A stretch of DNA of 39,218 bases. It comes from an uncultured Pseudomonadota bacterium. GTDB taxonomy: Bacteria; Pseudomonadota; Alphaproteobacteria; RF32; CAG-239. Numbering within the stretch: position 1 is the stretch's first letter; the number at the start of each line of letters is the position of its first letter. The position numbers and the translations under genes were made by a program. The notes below the pieces were generated by a model, which searched no databases, was not told the origin of the DNA, and saw only the letters and a list, made by a program, of their open reading frames with translations. Shown one piece after another: positions 17,294 to 25,769 of this stretch. The stretch covers positions 1-39,218 of the forward strand of contig CASFNK010000048.1 of assembly GCA_949295995.1 (NCBI GenBank), written 5' to 3'.

Positions 17294-17776
17294 ATGAGTG
17301 AGTATTTAACAGAAATCAATTACGATAAATTAATCGAAAAATCGCTCAAACATGTTGTGATTGAAGCCTTAAAAATAGCAGAAAGACAAGGTCTTCCTGG
17401 TGAAAACCACTTTTACATCACATTTAAGACCTCTCACCCGCAAGTTGGCATGACAGATTCGCTCAAACAACAATATCCCAATGAAATGACCATTGTCATC
17501 CAACACCAATATTCCAATTTAATTGTCTCAAACTCTTCTTTCTCCATAGACCTAAGCTTCAATGGTGTACCTCAAACTTTAACCATACCGTTTGATGCCA
17601 TCACTTATTTTGGCGACCCTTACGCCAAGTTTGGCTTAAGTTTCACCTCCGGCGAAAACAATCAAGAAACCGCTGGTAGCTTGTTTGACGACGATGAGGA
17701 AGAAGAAACACCGCGCAAGACCTCGGGCGGCGTCGCAAGCGTTGTCTCTATTGATGCTTTCCGCAAGAAAAATTAA
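17294..17776 (+). CDS. sspB: SspB-alpha, ClpXP adaptor for ssrA-tagged proteins
   Basis: SspB tethers ssrA-tagged substrates to ClpXP. This 160-residue protein has the alphaproteobacterial SspB core: LPGENHFYITFKT near 40-52, EMTIVIQHQ near 70-78 and a strand pair ending in FNGVPQTLTIPF. An acidic linker (DDDEEEE) follows, then the C-terminal tail VVSIDAFRKKN that resembles the ClpX-binding peptide. The start is MSEYLTE at 17294, with an AAGGG ribosome binding site. A longer frame beginning at 17216 would run into the tmRNA. Substrate tag and adaptor are thus neighbours. Confidence 0.93.
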   Translation: MSEYLTEINYDKLIEKSLKHVVIEALKIAERQGLPGENHFYITFKTSHPQVGMTDSLKQQYPNEMTIVIQHQYSNLIVSNSSFSIDLSFNGVPQTLTIPFDAITYFGDPYAKFGLSFTSGENNQETAGSLFDDDEEEETPRKTSGGVASVVSIDAFRKKN

Positions 17777-17994
17777 TGAAAAAAAAATCTGTTGTCATCG
17801 CCGGACGCCATTCCACCAGCATTTCTCTGGAAGATGAGTTTTTGTCAGAGCTGGAAAACATTGCTCGACAAAAAGGAGTCAGTATCAATCAGTTAGTAAC
17901 GGAAATTGATTCAAAACGTGAACATGAGAATCTCTCCAGTGCTATCAGAATTTATATCTTAAGATATTTAAAAAATCAAAATCCCGAAGCCTAA
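17776..17994 (+). CDS. Ribbon-helix-helix domain protein
   Basis: A 72-residue protein whose sequence fits the RHH_4-type ribbon-helix-helix fold: a strand (VVIAGRHSTSISL), then two helices (DEFLSELENIARQKG, SINQLVTEIDSKR), and a closing 'LSSAIRIYIL' segment. This arrangement behind sspB recurs in Alphaproteobacteria. RHH proteins usually bind DNA as dimers, but the target is unknown. The ATG overlaps the sspB TAA by one base, so translation is coupled. The 3' end overlaps the convergent terminator. Confidence 0.85.
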   Translation: MKKKSVVIAGRHSTSISLEDEFLSELENIARQKGVSINQLVTEIDSKREHENLSSAIRIYILRYLKNQNPEA

Positions 17995-18007
17995 ACCTCG
18001 GGATTTT
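17978..18007. terminator. Convergent terminator after the sspB operon
   Basis: A 10-bp stem (17978-17987 with 17998-18007) flanks a 10-nt loop containing the RHH stop codon. A T tract follows on the plus strand, and the orphan on the minus strand ends at 18010. Confidence 0.82.
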
Positions 18008-18009
18008 TG

Positions 18010-18903
18010 TTACCAATTCTGTTTTGCCAGATAAGTTCTAAATTCAGCCATAGAAACCTGTTCCTCAATAAAAAAAGCAGGTTCACTTTCCCATGGCAAA
18101 CAAAGTTCAAAAGTTCCCTCATATTGAATCAACAATAACCTATCAATTTCTCGCTGAACAAACACTTGAGAATGTTCATCTCGGCATTCTTCTAAGCTCT
18201 CACAATCATTAAAATAACGCTTATTCAATAGAGATAGCATGCTAATAAGATATATAACAATCTGTTCATCATTATATTCCAAATTTTTTAACTTCAATGC
18301 CGTTGATATAAACTCTGCACAATTTTCGGGAATACAATAAAACAAATGTGGACAAAGTAAAACTTTAGGCCAAGCCATTACACAATCTACCGCATTTTGA
18401 GTAGAAAGCAACCCAAGCAAATCCAAAACCAAAGAAAATTTTCGCTGATACAAATCGTTCTGCAATTTTCCTAAAGCTGTAAGTTTACAAAACAGAGCTT
18501 CAGAATAACCACGCAGCAAAACATCTTTAAAAGAAAAAATTACCCTCTCAAAATTATCCTTTTTAGGATAATTTTGCAAAAACAGATTTAGCTTTCTAAA
18601 GAAAGCATCTTGAGCATTTTCTAACGATTCTTGAGTAAATTCGGGCACTGTCTCAAAAAAAACTTTTAACAAAACCCCATCTAAAAAAATCTTCATAGGA
18701 AAAACCCCGCATACGGAATGAATTTCCAAAGTAGAATGACAACGCCCCCATGATTTCTTCAACATTGAAGCAATGTCTTTATCACAATCATAAATCTTCA
18801 AAGATTTTTGCAAACCCAAAACGGAAGTTGTCAAAAACACCTCCTGACAATTACCTTGCCGGACAACTTTCTTCACTTTTGACTTTTCAATAATAACACG
18901 CAT
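18010..18903 (-). CDS. Orphan protein, function unknown
   Basis: A 297-residue soluble protein, helix-rich and Leu/Cys-rich (more than ten Cys), without signal peptide or clear membrane segment. No family is recognised. The N-terminal 80 residues look beta-rich and basic. The middle (about 90-240) looks helical. The leader is very AT-rich and has no Shine-Dalgarno sequence, as with the other orphans. It shares the convergent terminator with the sspB operon. Confidence 0.6.
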   Translation of the reverse strand: MRVIIEKSKVKKVVRQGNCQEVFLTTSVLGLQKSLKIYDCDKDIASMLKKSWGRCHSTLEIHSVCGVFPMKIFLDGVLLKVFFETVPEFTQESLENAQDAFFRKLNLFLQNYPKKDNFERVIFSFKDVLLRGYSEALFCKLTALGKLQNDLYQRKFSLVLDLLGLLSTQNAVDCVMAWPKVLLCPHLFYCIPENCAEFISTALKLKNLEYNDEQIVIYLISMLSLLNKRYFNDCESLEECRDEHSQVFVQREIDRLLLIQYEGTFELCLPWESEPAFFIEEQVSMAEFRTYLAKQNW

Positions 18904-18980
18904 AAGAATTAAAGTTAAGAGTAATACAATAATAAAATTTCAAATATAAAATATCTCAAAAATACAAAAAGAATCAACAA

Positions 18981-19016
18981 AAAAAACAGGAGATAGAATT
19001 TTCCCCCTGTTTTTTT
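18981..19016 (-). terminator. Terminator of the alpha/beta hydrolase gene
   Basis: A 10-bp stem of A-tract plus CAGG pairs with CCTG plus T-tract around a 15-nt loop, just downstream of the hydrolase stop on the minus strand. Confidence 0.7.
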
Positions 19017-19039
19017 ATATTTAACCACAAAAGATAAAA

Positions 19040-19834
19040 CTATTCTTCATCATCAAAAGCCTCATCATTATCAAATTCAGCTTCATTATCCATTTCCTCA
19101 TCTTCAAACTCATCTGAAGAATTTCCGATAAGCAGAGGATCTTGCTCCATTTCCACTTTTCTGCGGCGTCCGCGGCGCTTTTTAGCAGGAGCCTTTCGTT
19201 GCATTGCCCCGATAATGTAATTTCCGGCAACTTTATACAAATCCACCAAGTGATTATTATACATATGGTCGCCTTCTTCAATCAAAGCAAAGTCAACATC
19301 AACATTGCGCTGTTGATTTAATTTTTTAGCCAAAGAAGCAACACTTGCGGGATTAACAATTTCATCAATTCCACCTTGAACCACAAGGCCTGAAGTCGGG
19401 CAAGGAGCCAAAAAAGTAAAATCTTTTTCATTCGCCGGAGGTGAAACAGCAATAAAGTTATTAATATCGGGACGACGCATTAAGAGTTGCAAACCAATCC
19501 ACGCTCCAAAAGAATATCCGGCAATCCAACATTGTCTGGCCTCAGGATTAACGGATTGCAACCAATCAAGAGCAACGGTTGCATCTGAGAGTTCCCCAGG
19601 ACCGTCTTCAAATTCACCTTGCGAACGACCGACGCTTCGAAAGTTAAAACGCAAAACGGAAAAACCCAAATTTTGAAAACAACTGAACAAAGTATAAACC
19701 ACTTTGTTATTCATAGTCCCGCCGTATTGCGGATGGGGATGCAAAATCAAAGCAATCGGAGCTCCTGGTTTCTCGCTTTGATGATAGCGTCCTTCCAAGC
19801 GTCCCGCATGCCCGTTAAATAAAACTTCAGTCAT
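19040..19834 (-). CDS. Alpha/beta hydrolase with an acidic C-terminal tail
   Basis: A 264-residue cytoplasmic protein of the small bacterial hydrolase type that opens with LILHPHPQYGGTM (29-41). The nucleophile elbow GYSFGAW holds Ser108. A late Asp (GGIDEIVNP) and His (EGDHMYNNH) complete the triad. The substrate is unknown. After the fold, a basic run (KKRRGRRRK, about 220) is followed by about 30 mostly acidic residues that are not part of the usual fold and look disordered. An AGAGAAG ribosome binding site precedes the ATG. Confidence 0.85.
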   Translation of the reverse strand: MTEVLFNGHAGRLEGRYHQSEKPGAPIALILHPHPQYGGTMNNKVVYTLFSCFQNLGFSVLRFNFRSVGRSQGEFEDGPGELSDATVALDWLQSVNPEARQCWIAGYSFGAWIGLQLLMRRPDINNFIAVSPPANEKDFTFLAPCPTSGLVVQGGIDEIVNPASVASLAKKLNQQRNVDVDFALIEEGDHMYNNHLVDLYKVAGNYIIGAMQRKAPAKKRRGRRRKVEMEQDPLLIGNSSDEFEDEEMDNEAEFDNDEAFDDEE

Positions 19835-19940
19835 ATAACTTCTCTTTTTTACTTAAATTTAAATGTCGATTAAGTATATTATACAAATGTTGTACAAATT
19901 ATTAACAAATTCACACAATTTCAGAGGACTTTAACACAAA

Positions 19941-20630
19941 ATGCAATCAAAATTCAAGCTTTTAATGCAAGACGTGGAGGCGGTCATTGCTCGCGACCCC
20001 GCCACCAAGAACCGCACGGAAGCGTTTTTGCTCTCATCGGGACTTCATGCGATTCTCATTTACCGCTTTGCACATTATTTGTGGAACAAAAAATTACGCC
20101 TCACCTCACGCATAATTTCGCAAATCGGACGTTTTTTCACCGGTGTTGAAATTCACCCCGGAGCAAAGATAGGCAAAGGATTTTTTATTGATCACGGTAT
20201 GGGAGTTGTCATAGGAGAAACCACCGAAATCGGCGACAATGTAACACTTTACCATGATATTACCTTAGGCGGCACAACAGTTTTCGACGAACACGGCAAA
20301 GTAATGACCAAACGCCACCCCACAATAGGCAATAATGTTATCATAGGCTCCGGCGCACAAGTTTTAGGTCCCATTTTCATTGGCAACAATGCCAAAATCG
20401 GCTCAAACGCAATTGTTACCAAAGATGTTCCGAATAACACCACGGTTATGGGCTTAGCCGCACATAAAGTTGATGACTTAAGAAAAGGGCGCAAACAATT
20501 TCGTGCTTACGGTTTTGATGAGAAATTACAAGAAAACATTTCGACCGATGAATTATACAATGAAATCAAGGCGCTAAGACAAGAATTAGAAGAATTAAAA
20601 CAATCTTCTGCTTCATTAAGTAAAAACTAA
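19941..20630 (+). CDS. cysE: Serine O-acetyltransferase
   Basis: CysE makes O-acetylserine from serine and acetyl-CoA, the first step of cysteine synthesis. The 229-residue protein has a short N-terminal helical part and a left-handed beta-helix of hexapeptide repeats from about 70. Active-site and CoA-site motifs are seen: [33 protein letters not shown] and [13 protein letters not shown]. It is shorter than the enterobacterial enzyme (about 273) and resembles the compact EpsC-like form. A C-terminal coiled tail follows residue 205. No cysK is present in the window. Confidence 0.94.
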   Translation: MQSKFKLLMQDVEAVIARDPATKNRTEAFLLSSGLHAILIYRFAHYLWNKKLRLTSRIISQIGRFFTGVEIHPGAKIGKGFFIDHGMGVVIGETTEIGDNVTLYHDITLGGTTVFDEHGKVMTKRHPTIGNNVIIGSGAQVLGPIFIGNNAKIGSNAIVTKDVPNNTTVMGLAAHKVDDLRKGRKQFRAYGFDEKLQENISTDELYNEIKALRQELEELKQSSASLSKN

Positions 20631-20731
20631 CTTTTGCCGATTAGAGTAAAGTTGTAACGCAAATGTAACTATCATTTTTGCAAAAAATATAGTATTATAA
20701 AGAATGAAGCAGGAGAATTATGGAGGCGGCC

Positions 20732-21331
20732 ATGAACAAATATTTCTCTATCTTAGCCTTTTTAGGATGCATGGCAACAGCATCTTACGGCTACGCACAA
20801 CTACCATCAAACCCATGGGCACCCGATCCCAATGATGGCTATTTTGAAAATGTCGCCAATCAACCTGTTGATACCGGCACACCGACAATTCCGGAATATT
20901 CTGACGGTCAAACCAATGGTGAAGTTCTTCCTGTTGACCCCTGGGCGCGTACCCGCGACCGTAGTGGTGTTAAGACATGGAGAGGCTCAGCGCAACATGG
21001 TAAATTAAACTACATAGGTGAAGCCACCTCTTGGGGCGATGCCAACGGTCAAGAACTATTAGCCCCTGAAGTTAACCGCCACAATATGTTGGTCTTAACG
21101 GATTACTTGCGTAAGATGGGCTACAAGATTCCGGAAAGTTATGACCAAAACATTAAAGACATGCCGCAAAAATATAAGAAAATTCTGCAAGACAGTTATG
21201 ATGAAGTATATGTTGCCAGCGACCCTTTAAGTGTCTCCTTTAGTAAAATCATGGATGGTGTAGAATTAGGAACCGGATTAGATATGGAAAACATCTTGTT
21301 TAATACCATGGATATTTTGAGCACCGACTAA
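20732..21331 (+). CDS. Exported protein, function unknown
   Basis: A 199-residue protein with a clear signal peptide (about 1-22, cleavage likely after GYA). A low-complexity acidic, Pro/Asn-rich stretch contains two related NPWAPD/DPWART motifs, followed by a helical C-terminal part. No family is recognised. The start at 20732 is preferred because GGAGG lies 5 nt upstream and the signal peptide begins there. The ATG at 20720, also with AGGAG, adds four residues. It is followed 11 bp later by a second exported protein, so both may work together. Confidence 0.7.
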   Translation: MNKYFSILAFLGCMATASYGYAQLPSNPWAPDPNDGYFENVANQPVDTGTPTIPEYSDGQTNGEVLPVDPWARTRDRSGVKTWRGSAQHGKLNYIGEATSWGDANGQELLAPEVNRHNMLVLTDYLRKMGYKIPESYDQNIKDMPQKYKKILQDSYDEVYVASDPLSVSFSKIMDGVELGTGLDMENILFNTMDILSTD

Positions 21332-21342
21332 GGAGATACCTG

Positions 21343-21708
21343 ATGCGTAAATTTTCCGTTTTACTTTTAGTGTTACTCATGGCATCTCCGGTTTATGGTA
21401 CAGAAGATGCCATAACTGAGTTAGAAGCTCAAGCCGCCAATATCAATACCATATCCCCTGAACAACGCGCAAAAATTCTAAATAGTGTCAATAAAAAGAA
21501 CTATTACAAAGTCAACAACTATTCGCCACAAAAATTAAAAGCCATTATGAAGTTTAAAAATGATACCGAAAAAAGATACGCGCGTCAAAATAATCAAGAG
21601 TATGAGGAACCCGAACCTATTGACGTTAATGATAAAATCGGCTTAAAGTACTATTTCCAAAAGGACATCAATTTAGATGTAGCAAATCCGATAAATCCGT
21701 ATGAATAA
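21343..21708 (+). CDS. Small exported protein, function unknown
   Basis: A 121-residue protein with a signal peptide (about 1-19, VYG cleavage) and a polar, Asn/Lys/Glu-rich mature part without Cys. No family is recognised. AAGGAG lies upstream of the ATG. It is the second gene of a likely three-gene unit with the preceding exported protein and trmJ, which starts 12 bp downstream. Confidence 0.7.
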   Translation: MRKFSVLLLVLLMASPVYGTEDAITELEAQAANINTISPEQRAKILNSVNKKNYYKVNNYSPQKLKAIMKFKNDTEKRYARQNNQEYEEPEPIDVNDKIGLKYYFQKDINLDVANPINPYE

Positions 21709-21720
21709 AGAGCCGATTAA

Positions 21721-22455
21721 ATGATTTCCAAACAACCGAGTATAATTTTGGTCGAGCCGCAATTAGCCGAAAACATAGGCATGGCTGCTCGCGCCATGAT
21801 GAATTGCGGTCTATACGAGTTAAGACTGGTCAATCCGAGAGAAAACCACTTATCCGAAAAAGCCATTGCCGCCTCTTCAGGAGCTGAAAAAATTTTGCAA
21901 TCCGCCCAATTTTTTAACTCCACCGAAGCAGCCATTGCCGATTTAGAACAAATTTATGCCACTACCGCTCGCCATCGGGATATGATAAAGCCGGTTGAAA
22001 CTGCGTCTTATGCCGCCAAAAATATGACACAAGCTTTGCAAAGCGATATCCGTTGCGGCATTTTATTTGGTCCCGAACGCACCGGACTTCATAATGACGA
22101 CGTATGCTTAGCCAACGCGATTATTGAAATTCCGCTAAATCCCGAGCATTGTTCGCTAAATTTATCTCAAGCCGTATTATTGGTAGGCTATGAATGGTAC
22201 AAAAGACAAATAGAATCTCCCGAAATACAATTCATCACCAATAAGACGACTTTGGCAGATAAAGAAAAGGTTTTACAATTTCTTAAGTACTTTGAAGATA
22301 AATTAGATAACTGTGGAAATTTCCGTCAAAGTGAAAAGCGTGAAAGAATGATTATCAATTTGAGAAACATCTTCACACGCAATCAATTAACATTACAGGA
22401 GTTGAATACGCTTTACGGAATAATAAATTATTTAGATAGGCACCAGCCTGACTAA
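21721..22455 (+). CDS. trmJ: SPOUT tRNA/rRNA methyltransferase, TrmJ type
   Basis: This 244-residue protein matches TrmJ, which 2'-O-methylates position 32 of tRNAs. The N-terminal 160 residues carry SPOUT motifs: LVEPQLAENIGMAARAMMNCG (motif 1 region), ILFGPERTGL (motif 2, about 118-127) and IPLNPEHCSLNLSQAV (motif 3, about 139-154), which form the knotted SAM site. A helical C-terminal extension of about 85 residues follows, as in TrmJ. A weak ribosome binding site precedes the start. Confidence 0.9.
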   Translation: MISKQPSIILVEPQLAENIGMAARAMMNCGLYELRLVNPRENHLSEKAIAASSGAEKILQSAQFFNSTEAAIADLEQIYATTARHRDMIKPVETASYAAKNMTQALQSDIRCGILFGPERTGLHNDDVCLANAIIEIPLNPEHCSLNLSQAVLLVGYEWYKRQIESPEIQFITNKTTLADKEKVLQFLKYFEDKLDNCGNFRQSEKRERMIINLRNIFTRNQLTLQELNTLYGIINYLDRHQPD

Positions 22456-22490
22456 ATTTCACATTTTTGATAACTCTTTGGAGATACGTT

Positions 22491-23840
22491 ATGCCTCTTG
22501 AAGAACTCAGCCACGCATCATCGGTTATTTTCAACTGGGATGCCAAAGTAGTGGCTTCAACCATTTTAATAATCAGCTATCTGATACTCTTTACCGAAAA
22601 GCTCAATCGAGCGGTTGTGGCACTTGTCGGTGCCTGCATTATGATATTTGCAGGAGTCTTAACCCAAGAAGCCGCCATTGCCGGTATTGACTTTAATACC
22701 TTGGCACTTTTGACCGGAATGATGATAATTGTCGGCATTGCCGAAAAATCGGGTATGTTCCAATATGTGGCAATCTGGGCCGTGCACAAAACTCGCGCCA
22801 ACCCTCGCAGTCTGCTTTTCACGCTGGGGTTAATAACGGCGGTCTTCTCAGCCCTGTTGGATAATGTTACCACGGTATTGTTAATTGTGCCTGTAACCTT
22901 TCAAATTACCGATAAACTCAAGGTCAATCCCTACCCTTACCTGATAATGGAAATTTTTGCTTCCAACATCGGCGGCACGGCAACGTTAATCGGAGACCCT
23001 CCGAACATTTTGATTGGTTCGGCCCTTAATTTATCCTTTATGGACTTTGTAAATGAGTTAACTCCGGTTGTTGCCGCAACAATGTTGGTCTTGATTTTGG
23101 TATTTGACTTTGCATACGGACGCAAGCTCAAAACCGACAAACGCAATCAAGTAGAGGTTATGAAAGTCAAAGCCGTTGATACCATTACGGACTGGGCATT
23201 GTTAAAAAAATCATTATTTGTCCTAATTGCTGTTATAGCTGGTTTTGTATCGGCCGAACATTTCCATATCGCCAACGGCACGATTGCCATGTTTGGCGCC
23301 GCGGTAATGATGTTGCTCTTCACACTGGGCAACACACATTCCGAACGCGACCACAAAGTTGAATCAGCCTTCAACTTGGTAGATTGGACCACTATTTTCT
23401 TCTTTGCCGGTCTTTTTGCCATTGTTTATGGCTTGGAAGAAGCCGGAGTTTTGGAACTATTAGGACACAAATTTACCGAGTTCACCGAAGGCAGTATCGA
23501 AAAAACCACCATGCTGATAGTTTGGGTATCAGCCCTTGTCTCAACGGCAATTGACAACATTCCGTTTGTTGCGACCATGATACCTTTGGTCAAAACCATT
23601 GAGGCTGACATGGGCGGAAGAGAAGCCATGATGCCGGTTTGGTGGGCGTTATCATTAGGAGCTTGCTATGGAGGCAATGGTTCACTCATAGCCGCTTCGG
23701 CCAATGTGATTGTCGCCGGAATGTCGCAACGCCACGGTGAACCGATACATTTCATGAGGTTCTTGCTGTGGTCATTGCCCGTAATGTTGGGTAGTGTCGG
23801 CATAGCTGCATTATATTTGCATATCAGACATTTTATGTAA
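22491..23840 (+). CDS. NhaD/ArsB-type ion transporter, copy 1
   Basis: A 449-residue inner-membrane protein of the ion transporter superfamily that includes NhaD, ArsB and the P protein, with about 11-12 membrane segments. Conserved motifs are LDNVTTVLLI, the hairpin GGTATLIGDPPNILIGS and IDNIPFVATMIP. The likely activity is cation/proton antiport or anion export. The substrate is not readable from sequence. The start MPLEEL is chosen because GGAG lies 8 nt upstream. It is a tandem paralogue of the next gene. Confidence 0.85.
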   Translation: MPLEELSHASSVIFNWDAKVVASTILIISYLILFTEKLNRAVVALVGACIMIFAGVLTQEAAIAGIDFNTLALLTGMMIIVGIAEKSGMFQYVAIWAVHKTRANPRSLLFTLGLITAVFSALLDNVTTVLLIVPVTFQITDKLKVNPYPYLIMEIFASNIGGTATLIGDPPNILIGSALNLSFMDFVNELTPVVAATMLVLILVFDFAYGRKLKTDKRNQVEVMKVKAVDTITDWALLKKSLFVLIAVIAGFVSAEHFHIANGTIAMFGAAVMMLLFTLGNTHSERDHKVESAFNLVDWTTIFFFAGLFAIVYGLEEAGVLELLGHKFTEFTEGSIEKTTMLIVWVSALVSTAIDNIPFVATMIPLVKTIEADMGGREAMMPVWWALSLGACYGGNGSLIAASANVIVAGMSQRHGEPIHFMRFLLWSLPVMLGSVGIAALYLHIRHFM

Positions 23841-23858
23841 AAGCCCTCGAACTTCTAA

Positions 23859-23898
23859 CAAAGCTCCTGATTTTAACACAAAATTAGGAGCTTTTGTT
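23859..23898 (+). terminator. Terminator between the two transporter copies
   Basis: A near-perfect stem of about 17 bp pairs ACAAAGCTCCT with AGGAGCTTTTGT. It separates the paralogues, so each probably has its own transcript. Confidence 0.75.
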
Positions 23899-23948
23899 AT
23901 ATAAAAGAAGATGTATTAGAATTAACTACAAAGAGGAATAAGAAACAA

Positions 23949-25295
23949 ATGCAAGCAGAACATCTTGCTCAAGCCGCCAATTTAATATGGGGACTTGACC
24001 CGAAAGTGGTTGCGACTTCGATAGTTGTCGTATGCTACCTTATCTTATTCTCTGAAAAACTCAATCGCGCGGTCGTTGCATTACTTGGCGCCTGCGTAAT
24101 GATTTTCAGCGGAATATTAACTCAAGCCCAAGCCTTAAAAGGTATTGACTTTAACACTATTTCACTCCTTGTCGGTATGATGACAATTGTCGGCATATCC
24201 GAAAAATCAGGTATGTTCCAATATGTCGCTATCTGGGGAGCACAAAGAGTAAAAGCCAATCCTCGAGGTTTATTGGTCGTTTTAGCCGTAGTAACAGCTA
24301 TGTTTTCAGCATTTCTGGATAACGTTACAACCGTTTTACTGATTGCTCCGGTTACTTTTAAGATTACTCAAAAATTAGATATTAACCCCTACCCATACCT
24401 TTTGTTGGAAATTTTTGCTTCCAACATTGGCGGTACGGCAACATTAATCGGAGACCCCCCGAACATTTTAATCGGTTCATCTTTGGGTTTATCATTTATG
24501 GACTTCGTCAAAGAATTAACCCCGATTGTTATCGTAACAATGGCTGTTATCATTTTAGCGTTTGACATGGTTTATAAAAAGAGAATTCAAACCACACTTC
24601 GCCGTCAAGTAGAAGTAATGAAGATTAACGCCGCCGAGTCGATTACCGATAAAGGTTTGTTGATTAAATCATTATTTGTGCTTTTTATGGTAATAGCCGG
24701 ATTTATTTCCGCCGAACATCTACATATTGCCAACGGTACGATTGCCATTTTCGGCGCGGCTGTTTTATTATTGCTCTACACATTGGGAAACTCTCACTCA
24801 GAAAGAGACCACAAAGTAGAGTCGATTTTAGGTGTCGTGGATTGGACCACCATTTTCTTCTTCTCTGGTTTATTCGTCATTGTTTATGGTTTGGAAGAAA
24901 CCGGAGTATTGAGAATGCTCGGACAAATGTTTATCGAATTAACGGATCGCAGTATTGAAAAAGCCACCATATTGATTGTATGGACTTCGGCAATACTCTC
25001 CAGTGCAATTGATAACATTCCGTTTGTTGCCACCATGATTCCGATGATTAAATCAATGGAAGCCGACATGGGCGGCCGCGAAGCCATGATGCCTGTATGG
25101 TGGGCATTATCCTTGGGTGCTTGCTTTGGAGGAAACGGAACCTTGATTGGCGCATCGGCCAACGTCATTGTTGCCGGTATGGCACAACGTGAAGGACATC
25201 CGATACACTTTATGCGGTTCTTGCTATGGTCAATTCCGGTCATGCTGACCAGCGTGGCAATAGCAACCATTTTCCTTTATATCCAATATTTTTAA
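23949..25295 (+). CDS. NhaD/ArsB-type ion transporter, copy 2
   Basis: This 448-residue transporter is collinear with copy 1 and shares long identical stretches, including the GDPPNILIGS hairpin and the IDNIPFVATMIP motif. The two arose by tandem duplication but differ throughout, so it is not recent. Differences cluster in the N-terminal end and in loops between membrane segments, which may mean different ions or expression. An AGAGG ribosome binding site precedes the ATG. Confidence 0.85.
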   Translation: MQAEHLAQAANLIWGLDPKVVATSIVVVCYLILFSEKLNRAVVALLGACVMIFSGILTQAQALKGIDFNTISLLVGMMTIVGISEKSGMFQYVAIWGAQRVKANPRGLLVVLAVVTAMFSAFLDNVTTVLLIAPVTFKITQKLDINPYPYLLLEIFASNIGGTATLIGDPPNILIGSSLGLSFMDFVKELTPIVIVTMAVIILAFDMVYKKRIQTTLRRQVEVMKINAAESITDKGLLIKSLFVLFMVIAGFISAEHLHIANGTIAIFGAAVLLLLYTLGNSHSERDHKVESILGVVDWTTIFFFSGLFVIVYGLEETGVLRMLGQMFIELTDRSIEKATILIVWTSAILSSAIDNIPFVATMIPMIKSMEADMGGREAMMPVWWALSLGACFGGNGTLIGASANVIVAGMAQREGHPIHFMRFLLWSIPVMLTSVAIATIFLYIQYF

Positions 25296-25311
25296 TGTAT
25301 AAGGAAACAAG

Positions 25312-25344
25312 AAAAAACACCGCCTTTCAAGACGGTGTTTTTTT
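25312..25344. terminator. Convergent terminator, transporter 2 / fliJ
   Basis: A 10-bp stem (25313-25322 with 25333-25342) lies between convergent genes. It overlaps the last codons of fliJ, so the C-terminal KKTKKTPS of FliJ is encoded by terminator sequence. Confidence 0.8.
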
Positions 25345-25755
25345 TGTTTTTTTAAGAAAGCTGTTGGTACCGATTTCATCAAGCATTTTTTGCTCTTTAT
25401 CATCGGCTTCCTTCTGGCGTCTTTGAGCGCGTCTTTCATCAACAATTTCAAATGTCTTTTGTTCTTTAAACATGTCTGCCATAATATCGCGTTCCGTATC
25501 AATCTTGGCTTGCAGAACGGAGAGTTGCATTTCTAAATTTTCTCTTTGTTGCATATAGCGTTTAACATATGCCCCAAAATCGCCTACTCCAGAATTGGTT
25601 CTGGCAAATTCTTTTTCTCTTTCAAAAGCCTCATTCAGTTGATTGAGCTGCTCTTGCAAAACATCTTGTTGTTTGAGCAACTCATTTAAGATTTTGCGCT
25701 GCTCATCAATATGAAACTTTTGAATGCGATTAAGTGTTTTCAGAGGATCGACCAT
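25327..25755 (-). CDS. fliJ: FliJ-like flagellar export chaperone
   Basis: A 142-residue protein, almost entirely coiled coil and rich in Gln, Glu, Lys and Leu, 14 bp behind fliI. That length, composition and position fit FliJ, the stalk that sits in the FliI hexamer and helps deliver export substrates. Primary sequence similarity in this family is always weak, so the call rests mainly on context. The C-terminal tail is encoded within the terminator. Confidence 0.75.
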   Translation of the reverse strand: MVDPLKTLNRIQKFHIDEQRKILNELLKQQDVLQEQLNQLNEAFEREKEFARTNSGVGDFGAYVKRYMQQRENLEMQLSVLQAKIDTERDIMADMFKEQKTFEIVDERRAQRRQKEADDKEQKMLDEIGTNSFLKKTKKTPS

Positions 25756-25769
25756 AAGTCATCAACCCA

